Shown one piece after another: positions 12,901-24,900 of a stretch of DNA of 64,000 bases; position 1 is the first letter of the stretch; the number at the start of each line of letters is the position of its first letter. The DNA is from Branchiostoma floridae. Taxonomy: Eukaryota; Chordata; Leptocardii; Amphioxiformes; Branchiostomatidae. The notes below the pieces were generated by a model. It saw only the letters and a program-made list of their open reading frames with translations. It had not been told where the DNA came from and did no database searches. Where the stretch lies: positions 8,883,100 to 8,947,099 of the forward strand of contig NC_049987.1 in the NCBI RefSeq assembly GCF_000003815.2. Direction: 5' to 3'. The position numbers were made by a program, and so were the translations under genes.

Positions 12901-15900
12901 CAGGTGCAGGTGCAGTCAACCATGCCTACCATATTCAAACAAACCATCAAAAGAACTTTGAATAAGGGAGGAACCAGGCATACTGGCATGCCATTGCTTT
13001 TTCAAATCTCCATGGTCTCAGATGCAAGGTTTGATTTTTGCTTCCATTCTAGTTGAAGACCCTGTCAGTCCTAAATAATGTTCAAGTTTCTGTAAAAAAA
13101 AAAATCAATTCCACTGGCCCATGATAGCTTGCATTGCACATTCACTCGACTAACACAAGACAGACTAGTTTGATTTTCATTTTTGTAATCCTAATTTTTT
13201 TTCTTGCTGGCTTTGGTATTTGGAGCCCTGATGTGTATGGCATGTCAAAATATCCCCTGCACTGATTTGAATTATAAAGAACAATTTGTTTGAAAATCAA
13301 TACACAACCATGGCCTCACTGTGCAAATAGTTTGAAAATGAACTTTGTACCTTGAACTGATTTGATGTAATTATAAACTACTGCACTCGACAGTTTGTAT
13401 TTCATCTTGGAGTTTACATATGTGCACCTGAAATAATCAAACATTACCAATTTACAGGTAAGCACTTGCAATTGACTCAAGCAGAAACTGGGTGTGATTT
13501 TTCATCACAAACAGTAAAATTAGAAATTACATCATCCAGTCATCATTGATTTGAGCTGACCAGCACATGACCAATCTGGAATGTTTACATTATTGGATAT
13601 TTCATGGTGGATTATACCAAGAAGAGGAGGGCGTTTACAAGAACAGAATGTTTTCAATCACATCTGTGCAATATTTGCATCGAAAACTGGCAACAATGGC
13701 TAATACAACATAATGGATGACAATATAACTTTGCTAAACAGCTAAACTGCTCTCCAGTTTTCAGCAATGGAAAAGTTTATTTTTCATGGTTGGACTAATC
13801 TATGGTAAACATAGCCTGAAACCTGGACTTTAAAGTTTAACTTGGGTGGAGAACTGCCACAGAGAAAAATCATGGCAGCTGCAACGTCAAGTCTGGGGAA
13901 GGAGATTCAAGAGGAACTGTCCTGCAGCATCTGCCTGGAGCTGTTCACCAGGCCCAAGATGCTGCCCTGTCAGCACACCTTCTGTGAGGACTGCCTTCAA
14001 GACCATGTAGGGGTTCAAATTGCCTTCCAGTGTCCAACCTGCGAGCTACAGGTCAAAGTACCATCCCAGGGGATCACAGGCTTACCTGACAACAACCTGG
14101 TCACTATTCTGTGTGGGAGACTGCGGAAACAGGGGGCAGCACCTGCGGAAACAAGGAAGCAGCCCCAGTCTGGAAACAGGTGCAGCTTCCACCCTACTGA
14201 AGAACTGAGGCTGTACTGTAAGCAGTGCCAGGTGCCAGTCTGTAACGAGTGTTTGGATGAAACCCACAGTGACCACAGCACCATCACCATCAAGAAGGCC
14301 TCACAGGAGAAGAGGGCTCCAATCCAGGCACTCATCAACGAGGGGAGGAACATCCTAGAAACGTATCGCAGTTCCCTCCAAGGGATCAATGACACAGAGA
14401 AAACCCTACAGGAACAGAAGCAGCAGACGGAGAAGAGCATTACAACACTGTACAACCAAATGGCACTCGCACTGCTGAAGGGGAAAGACAACCTACTGGA
14501 TGAGGTGGAACAAAACCACAGCCAAAACATAGCCGTGTTACAGAATGAACGGGACAGGATCTCAACCGACGTGGATGAACTGTCTGCTGCCTGTGACAGG
14601 GCGGAGCAGGCCTGGAGAGGTGGGCTGGAGTTTCTGGCCCAGGAGACGACTCTGACAGACATCTTAGGGAAGTACAGAGCAAAGGGGACGCCAGCTCCGG
14701 TACAAGCACAACTTGCCGTGACAGTGTTTCAGCCCACTGATGCAGCAGTGCCGGTTCTGGGACATGTGATGGTCCAGTCTCCCCCATCTGCACCAAGCTC
14801 CATCCCCGCAGCACCACCTACATCCAACAATGCTGCAGCCAGGGTCATAGGTCGTCGCCATAGCAGTCAAAATGGGGTTCAGGCAAAGAAAGTGTCCTTT
14901 GGCAGAAAGAGATCAGATATAGAGAATATCTCCCTTCTGACCAGCCTGGCTTCTGCAGATGATGATGTTGCATCAGAGGGCACAGGTCATCACCATGGCA
15001 ACCAACACCAAAGACAGCAGCAGGTGAAGAAAGTATCATTTACAACATCAGATGATGAAGTTATCTCAGGTCAGAACCATGACCTTCACACAGAGCATCA
15101 GGATCAGAGCCTGACGTTTGGAGGAAAAGGACCAGAGGCAGAAAACCTCGACCTTCCCAGCGGAGTTGTGGTATCAGAGGAAGGTGAAGTTTTTGTGGGA
15201 GACTACAAAGACCAGAAAGTCAAAGTCTTCACACTTGAAGGAACATTTGTCCGCCAATTTCCAACAGTCGTGCAAGACGGGAAGAAGATGGAGCCCCACG
15301 ATGTGGCCATGGATGAAGTGGGTAACCTGTGGGTGGCTGGGAGCACAACCTCGGCAGAGCTGGCTGTACAGTACACCAAGCGGGGGCGACTACTGAGCAC
15401 GATCAGCCTACAGAAGACAGGACAGGTGAGAGGGGTCGCTGTAGACAGCAAAAGGAACCACATCCTTGTTACACAAGCCACACGGGAAGTTGACAAATCT
15501 AATGGCGTAGTGCAGGTGTTCAGCCCAGATGGAACACTTCTGAGAACTGTGGGGGGAAAGCCAGCTGCCTCGTGGCAACAAGGACTGAAGGTTCCACAGT
15601 TCATCGCGGTCGACGGGGAAGGGAACATTCTCGTGTCCGACTGCCACAGTCACCTCATCTTTGTGTACGGCGCAGAGGGACAGTTCCTGTTCAAGTTTGG
15701 AGGTGAGGGAAGCAGCAAAGGTCAGCTGAAAAGTCCACAGGGCATCTGTACGGACAGCTCGGGCAACATCATTGTTGCTGACAGGAAGAACAGTCGTGTG
15801 GAGCTGTACGACCAGACAGGCACGTTTGTCAGGCACATCGCTACGGGCTTGAGGTGGCCTTGGGCTGTTGCCATGGCAACACAGGGACAAATTGTTGTGA

Positions 15901-18900
15901 CCAATGCAGACAAAAGTACTGTCACCATATTTCAATCAGCTGAACTGAATTGAACTGAAACTATCAAATGATGCAAAGCAGAATCTGTTTTAGTTTAGTA
16001 CCTTTGATACTGTTTCAAAGAGTGTTGCTACAGTAACTAAATTCAGTATAAATCAGTTTACAACATATTGCATTACAGCCGGCTACATGCCCTATTTAAG
16101 TACTGATGGAAATTGTATCATGTTGAAGATCAAGGCATTTCTCCGCATTAATAAGCCTCAAGGCTTGGGGCTCCATGACAACATCAACATATTGACAGAA
16201 ATCACATTGTCTGCTTCCAGGAATTGAATAGTGTAATATTGAGAAATTCTCAGTTGGGTTTAAGCTAATATCTTGAGGCGATGTCTTGGATCCAAACAAA
16301 AATTGATACCAGAAAAAGGAGGATATTATTCTCCCAGGCTATTAACAAGAAAATCAATGTTTTGATATTAGGCATTTGAATGGTGAAAGCACAACATATT
16401 ACTTTCAAATTGATGGGTGCCTATCTTGATAATATCATTATGGACCAAAAATGGTATGGGAAAAGAAAGGTGTGTTGGAAGGGAAAATAACACCTGCAGG
16501 AGTAAAATTGTTTGATAAAAATAGCAGAAAGAAAACATTGCACAAACAGTTGAAGTCAAATAAAATTGATTTGAAATTCACATATTATGTATATAAACTC
16601 TCTGTCCAAACTAATACAAGTTAAACTTCTATTAGTTTGGACAGAGAGGGTTGTCATTACTGGCTACCTATACATTGCAAAGGTCTCTCCATCAGTTCTA
16701 GAGAACACTGAAAGAAAAATGCCTGCTTTATTTCTTCAGACTTAAGAAACGTCTTGATTGGTACTCACAGTGATAAGTAGTCTGAAGACATTGTCCACTT
16801 GTGCCTTGATGGCCGGCGCCTCCTCAACAAAGGTTCTCAGGGCATCCATGTGGTTCAAGGTCACCAGCATGATGTCCGAAGGTCGCAGGCACAGCGACAC
16901 TTGGTACTTGAAGGCCATGGTCATCAAGTCGTACAACTGAAAAAAATTTCTATCCGATTATCATATGTTGAAGGAATTTACTTTTGGTCATGCCTTGGGG
17001 GATTGAGGTTAGTCTAGTGTGTGATTTAGGGAAATGTATGATGATGAGAAGGTTTTGTAAAGCCATATCTAACAATGTGTAGTGTGTAGTGGGTAAGTAT
17101 ACTTAGTCCAATCATCAACCAGAAACATCCAGGGCCTAGCTTGTTTTTCTGGTTCAGAAAGGGTTACCCGTGTCTCAAAAAACCACCTGTTAGGATAAAC
17201 TGATGCAAATGTCTCAGACTGGGCTCGAAATTCTTTCATACATGGCATACATGCACTGATATGGGTAACATGCTTATTCACCTGCACCACTCTTCTGGAA
17301 AAGCAGGTTTTTGGCACAAATATGGAAACTGTTAATCAAGAAACAATTTGATTCTTAATCACTTCACATGCCATATTAATCAGACTAGCAAACAAATATA
17401 AACATTCAGTGGATACAAAAATGTAGCTGCAGTACATTTTATATATCCGCCAAATTACTGAAACAGACATCAGAAACACTTATAAGAAGAAAGAAATATC
17501 TGCACAGCTCCAATTTTACCTGCATTGCCCTGCATATACATGTGGCATTTCGAGCCCTGACAGAAGACAAAAACATCTAAAAATAGGGAAGACTTTTAAT
17601 GTCACCTTATCCATGCTGGCCGAGTTAAGCCTCATAATGGACGCATGAGCAAGTCTGTCAAACACCGTCCGCATCGCCTTCTTGGAATATGCCTCCTGCG
17701 GTTTGAAGAGTTCGTCCATGAAGCGCCGGTTGAACATGGTCCCGACAATGTCGTGAAGAACTACGGGAGAGACAGCAACAGTAGCATAAGAAAAATTACA
17801 GACGAAGGACTTATGATTTGAATGTACATTTGTATCATTTCTATGAAGACTGCAACATTTCTTTGTTGTAAGTAGTTAAAAAAGGATTTATCAAAACGAA
17901 ATTTCAAAATCCCTGAATCCCATCATCTCCAGCAGATAATTCCTTCATGGCAGGACCTGAGTAGATAGGGGAGAAGATTTTAAAACTCATTCAAATCTTA
18001 AGCCAGCTAGGAAAATCCAAAATGTGCCCTGAATCAGCTATATCTACCTCTCACATTGGGATTCTATGGACAAACATGCTGCACTGCATGTTATCACAGT
18101 GATATTCACCATGTTATTGCATTCATTGCTGTCAGTCTAACAGGCCGGATGTTTTCAGTGTTCCAAGAAAAGGGGTCAGGAGCTTTTCAATTAATGGCTG
18201 CTGTGTGCTCTTTGCTTCTCAGCAGGATTTCTCGCTCAGCTCTAATCATTTAAATTGCAAGGAAGGAAGAAAGAGTCAGGAACCAAAGCAAGGTCACAGC
18301 AATCAGTGGTAGTCAGTCTAGCTGTCAGCAACACAAGACTGGGGCAAAGGGTATTAGACAGTCAAAGCTTCCAGTTGCTTCTAAGTAGAATATGCAATTG
18401 TACATTCATTTGACAAATATTAGGACTATTAAATGAACACAATGTGACATCATTCATAATACTCAATGTGTAATTGCAACATCACTCAAACAACATCACA
18501 ATGATTTTAATACACTATAATTATAGCTTCTGTCATTACCTTTGCCAGAATGGCTAAGGTTATGTTTTAGGCTTGTGAGTCTGTGTGTCTGTCTGTCTGT
18601 CTGTCTGTCTGTGTGTTAAGGTGAAAGGTCACCATTAGAGACATGCGCAGACCCGGCAAAATGATGCCATAGAACCTGGTTTGTTAACAGTAAGTTTAGA
18701 GGCCTCTTTATTGGGAAATGTTGGCATTTTGGAGCTGGAAATTACAGGTAAGAGTTCTGGTTATTTCATTTTGCAAAAAAAGTATGTTTTTAGCAATGTT
18801 TTTGGCTTCCTGGGCAGTATAGAATATGTGTTGTTTACATTGTTTAGATGCTGTCCTCAAAAGGTCAAAAGGTCACCCGGGTGCGTTTGGCTGCTTTGCA

Positions 18901-21900
18901 CTGTACGAAAATGCTTCAAATTTCGTAGACGGACAGTTTAGAAGCCATACTTTTCTGCCAATATGAGTTTTCCAACGACTAAACTTCAGGTAGGTGACTT
19001 TTGACAGCCTTTTTCTGACATGTTATGAATGCTGTAGGTGCCTGCCGGCTATTGGTGATCTGTACCCTCCAAGCATTTTCATATGGGTTTGAAGTTCAAG
19101 GTAGACAAGTGTCGGTCACTTCGAGTGATGCGAGGCAGGGTCGTTACAAGTTTCAAAGACTTCCCGGAGACCGTTCTCCCAGGAACAGTCCCCTGGGAGT
19201 AGTTAACTCAGGTGTCACGAGGGCTATGGTGGAGGTCTAAGGCTATGGTTTGGCTCAATATTGCTTTGCAAAAAGTGGCACTTAGAAGGAAGAAATGGTA
19301 TAATCTGCTAACCCAGACAGAAAGAGGCTACTGTTCCTCAATTTGGGCACCTAAATTTGTATATAAAAGCTTCTAGGCTACACTTTCAAGCATTTACTGA
19401 CAGTGCATACATGCACAGAGTGGGGGGGGGGGGGTGTAGGTGAGCCATTGTGGCTTATATTTCCCCTGAAATTGGTAATGTGACCCCGGGGCAAGCTTCA
19501 ATTAACTCCCTTGACTTAGATTCATTGAGAAATTCTTCCATTTTAATACTTTTTTTGTCCTTTTTGTCAGTTTTTCAACTTTTTGTATCCTTTGGCTATA
19601 TATTGCAATATGTACTCTCATCAAGTGCTTACAGGTCTAAATTAACAGCATTTTAGTACTGATTCAGGAGCCTAAATGGAGGTAGAGTAGTCCCCTTGTG
19701 TCAAGGTGAGCAGTTTTCAACTCCCTTTCCTTTGATTGTCACTTTTGGGCAAATGACAGGGGACCTGTCCATATAGACTCAGACCACTGTCACAGCATTG
19801 AGGACAGCTCTCTATCACCTGTTATCCAAACTATTCCCAAGAGACTATTCTTTGTCAGAAATCTTTGAAACTCAGGCTAATACTGAGCAACCTTTTTCCG
19901 CACCATGTGAAATAATTGAAATTTGTCTATCTTGAACTTGAAGCCTGTAACAGGTGAAAGGTCACCATTAGAGACATGCGCAGACCCGGCAAAATGATGC
20001 CATAGAACCTGGTTTGTTAACAGTAAGTTTAGAGGCCTCTTTATTGGGAAATGTTGGCATTTTGGAGCTGGAAATTACAGGTAAGAGTTCTGGTTATTTC
20101 ATTTTGCAAAAAAAGTATGTTTTTAGCAATGTTTTTGGCTTCCTGGGCAGTATAGAATATGTGTTGTTTACATTGTTTAGATGCTGTCCTCAAAAGGTCA
20201 AAAGGTCACCCGGGTGCGTTTGGCTGCTTTGCACTGTACGAAAATGCTTCAAATTTCGTAGACGGACAGTTTAGAAGCCATACTTTTCTGCCAATATGAG
20301 TTTTCCAACGACTAAACTTCAGGTAGGTGACTTTTGACAGCCTTTTTCTGACATGTTATGAATGCTGTAGGTGCCTGCCGGCTATTGGTGATCTGTACCC
20401 TTAACAGTATAACTCAAGAAGCCTTTGATGGATCCCAATAATATTTGGTAGGTGGGTAGGGGTCGGGAAAACGAAGGTCAAGTTCGATAATGGGCCCCCT
20501 AGCGGCTTGCTAAGGTACTGCAGCAAAACCTCAATTTTTTGTATCTCGTGTTCTGGACCTGCTGTGGTTATGATTTTTGAGTGGTAGATAGCCCTTGGTG
20601 CAGAGAGTAAGTGCTTTAAGTTTGGACCCCCTAGCGGCTTGTTTGGAACTGCAGTCGCCGATTTCCTTTCAAACTTTGGACGAGAATAACTCGAGAACGT
20701 GTTGATGGATCGTCATGGTTTTTGGTATGTAGATAGCCCAAGTAACAATGTACACAATGGAATACCAATTATGCAAATCAGCAACTAATTTGCATAATTA
20801 ATGAGGAAAGCTTATAAATCCACTGCATTTCATGATAGGACTTTCAAACTTGTCACATATATAGATGAGGAAGAGAGAAATATCAATGCATATTAATTAT
20901 GCAAATGACGGCCTCATTTGCATAATTAATGAGAAAATATAAACGTGTTGACGGATCGTCATGGTTTTTGGTATGTAGATAGCCAAAGGGAAGACTTACA
21001 TGATGGAATTATAATTATGCAAATCGACTGCTAATTTGCATAATTAATGAGAAAAGTTTGTAAATCCACTGCATTCCTTATAGGACTTTCAAACTTGTCA
21101 CATTTTTAGCTAAGAAAGAAGGAAATATCAATACACATTTATTATGCAAATGATGCTTGATACAATTTAATATTATTATTTAAATCTAATCTGCATAGGG
21201 ATCTAATTTGCATAAGCAATGGCGAAATGTTATGAACCAACTCCAGGCATATAAAATAAAATGTAATGAGTAACACATTTATGTCTACAGACATCATTCT
21301 ACATAACAAACCTGGTTTATTTGGCAAAGGTATGTGTTAGTTGAACTCTAGTTGGCATTTGTTCTAAATGAGACTGTGTGTATGTTTAAATTGGAGTAGT
21401 GCTTTTGGTTCAAGAGTTTACAGTCAACATCCAGATTTTGAATTGTGCGAAGGAAATGATCTTAAAACCATTTTAAATGTTCTACAGCTGCAAAGTTGCA
21501 GACACATCTCAATCATCCAAGCCTCTTGCACAAATATCCAATTTACTGTCTCATAGTTCCCAAGTACCAGGAAATATTCTACTCAAAGCTTTCAATTCAA
21601 AAACTCTCCCCTCACATTAGTGACCGCAAAGAATACATTATTCAAAGTCCTCAAATTAATCAACAAATGAATGATGCTATAACGTATAAGTGCAATGGAT
21701 AAATGAATTCCATTGTTGGTCATCCATTTCCTTAGGCTTTACTGGTAAAATCTGGGCAAAGTCTGGACCAAATATTGACTGAATAGCACTCAAATTTACC
21801 AAGTACCAAAACAGCAGTCATCATCTCTAGGTAAGGCAAACACCTGATATTGTGTTGTCAATTTTATTGTCTGTGTTTTAAATAGTACACACTATAGCAT

Positions 21901-24900
21901 ACCCCTGCACTACTCAACATTAGTGTAGTGTGTATTGTGATCTTTAATAATGTGTTGGTTTTCATTACTTTTATGGTCAGAAATTATACAACAGGAAAGC
22001 TGTGCAACTTTGCGATGATTCCAAAATGCAATTGCATACTATACTTTGGGACCGGTATATATTTCTTAGCCATAAGAAAGACATCCAAAATGACAAGGCA
22101 GTAAAACTTATTTTTGCTATTTTGCAGATTACTACTAATTTGAAATCCAATAAATCTTATTTTCTCAGATTAAAGTATAGTAATCCCCACAGATCTAATT
22201 TCCTGGTGGCTATTATAATCCTTGAAACCATGTGGAAACAGGAAATGGTGAATTACAATCATAAAAGGGCCGCTTCATTCTCTGATCTCATGCAGCTTAG
22301 TGATAGAAAATGACATTGAAATGTACAACAATAAAAGCACTAATGTGTTTCCTCCACCCACATGTTATACAACTTTTTAATTTCAGGAAGGTTGGAGACA
22401 GTGGAAGGTTGGTAGGAGCATAAGGTGTGGTGGTGTGATTTTCTATATACATCCTCAATGTATTACATGTTCAGCAGTGAAGCAAGTGCACGACTACATT
22501 GTGTTGCCTGTATAGACAAATACTAGTCCAGTAACTGTTAGAAGTCTTTTGGAAATTCTCTTAATAATATTTATCAATGTGAAATGGTTGAATATTATGT
22601 CCCCAGACTAAGAACTAGTACCAGTGCCCTTACAGAGTCTTACAGTGTTACACATTCAAGTAATTCCATGGGAAATGCATACAAGTAGAAGAGTTATGCT
22701 ATCAACACATCAAGATTCCAGTCACAGTCTCTCAAACATATGTATTAAAAAATATTATGCACATATAAAACATAACTGTGATGACACAGAACAAATCTCT
22801 CAAATTGCAATGAAAATTCCAAGAGGATGCAAATGTCACCATAGCAATTAACAATAATAGGACCTCACATTCTTATAATACACATGGGACATCATTAATC
22901 TGCTATGCAGCTTATTCACCGACGGCTCAATAGCAACAAATTGCAATTTAGATTTGGATTTATCAACAGAGTTGAGAACGTTTGGGCTCAAGAATGAATC
23001 TATTCCCATACCTACTTGCAACTATCTCCTTGTAGTTTGTTGCTGAGGTCTTAATGAGAATACAATTTATGATAAGACAATAACGCTAAATGATTTGGCA
23101 AGTCATATTCATAAGCACAAGAAAGACAAAGATTACCTCGGGACAGGTGATATGGAATATACCGTGTTGTATTCTATATATATGGTTAACTTTAAACCTC
23201 TGGAAATTAATATGCTGCTTAACTATAATGTTTGGCATCAGCAAACTACTAGTAGTAGATTTATTAGGAAAATTGTGCTTCTTTATGCTTCTTTGTTGCA
23301 TCTAAAAATATTCATAACCTGGCATCAACAGCACATTATTATATTTCATTACAGAATATCACCTTTGCCACCAATTTGTATGTGACTGTAAACCAGTCAG
23401 TTCTCATGGAGACTCATAAATCATTAATGAGTATAAAAGGAGTTTCTCCTTCCAATTTGTCCTTGACTTTTGAGTATAAGGTCAGTACAATTGTAAGGTA
23501 TCTGTTGCACAATTTTTCAGGTGAGTAGAACAGGTAGCACAGGTCCACTTGTCTAGGGAACCTGTACTCACCCATTGTTGTCCTACTCCCTGCCCATTAC
23601 ATGTGTTTGGGTTGCTACCATGGCAACCAGAAATGACAACAGGCATTAACAGGCCTGCCTCACCTGTAGCCATTCATCCATTGTTAAGCAGCTCAGCAAT
23701 CTTTGCAAACAGACCAAGTTGTTGCTATCGGTTGTTATCAAAAGACCATGAGATGCTTGACCAGTCTTTGAAATGAATGAGTGGAAGCCTGAAACTGTGT
23801 TACTATTTTAGGAGTAACAATTTTGAACTTTAAAACTGTGTTGGAAATACATTAACTATAATATCAAACTTGAGGCTTAAAGTTCACACAAATACATGTA
23901 TGATTGCTTGTGTTGATGTAGTACAATAGATGCAATCATCAAAAACATCAGCAAAATACATGTAGTATAGAGAATAGCATACATGTACATGTATGTTAGA
24001 TGGGTCAGAGTTGAAAATTACATGTACATCATGTCATGGGCAGATCATCGGGTCTTCTATTTGAATATGGCAGTACATTTTGAGACAAACCTGTCAGGCT
24101 GTCACCAACCAAGAGCTATTGTAGCCTTCTCCCTGCTCAAGTAGCTTCTTGGTACATAATTTGCTATTTGGTAAAGAGGTAAGACAGCAAATTAAAGTCA
24201 AGATTACCAGTATGGCTAAGTCAGGTTCCTGGTGTTTTTCTCTAGCTGTCTAAACTCATCAGTCTGCTCACGTGGTAAATCTAGCCTGTTCCTGATCACA
24301 TCATCTTGAATGCAGAAAGGTCTCAAGTCAAACATAACACCCTTGCTCAAGCTAAATCAGCTTTGTGACATGTGTCTAACCTCAAATATAATAGACCTTA
24401 ATGTAGTCTGGTCATGCCATAGCATTATGTCTAGAATGTTAAGTTGTAACAAAGCATACAATTTCCATTGGTAAGGAATGTCGACATATCACTCCCTTTG
24501 ATTTCAGTTAGCTAAAAGAAGACAGCATTTAGCAAAGAAAATATCTTGACTTGACTGTACATATATATATTTTTTTGTTACTTACAATTAATATCTAAAA
24601 TACACAATTTTACCTGCCATTTGAACTTGATGAAACTTATAAGTTATATTATCAACATATTTCATATAGCTTTGTAACTCAACACTCTACATTACATTAC
24701 TGGTATTCAATGAGATGAATTTGAGCCTCTAATTTGATGTGGCATCAACTTATCAAATTGCGTCCTTAATTTGTGACATTCAAACCAGAACCTCTGGAAG
24801 CTCATACGTTATTTATGGCTCATGATATATAACAAGCCTGAATTCTTTCTCAGCCTGCAAAATTGCAAGCTGTTTACTAGCACCACTTTACCAGTTGTAA

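Noticed and set aside
13842-13871. Earlier start of the TRIM protein
   Set aside because: The frame begins with TTG; the first ATG is at 13872 and is followed directly by the RING region.
18620-20400. LTR retrotransposon
   Set aside because: No primer-binding site after the first repeat, no polypurine tract before the second, no coding sequence, and ends are not TG...CA.
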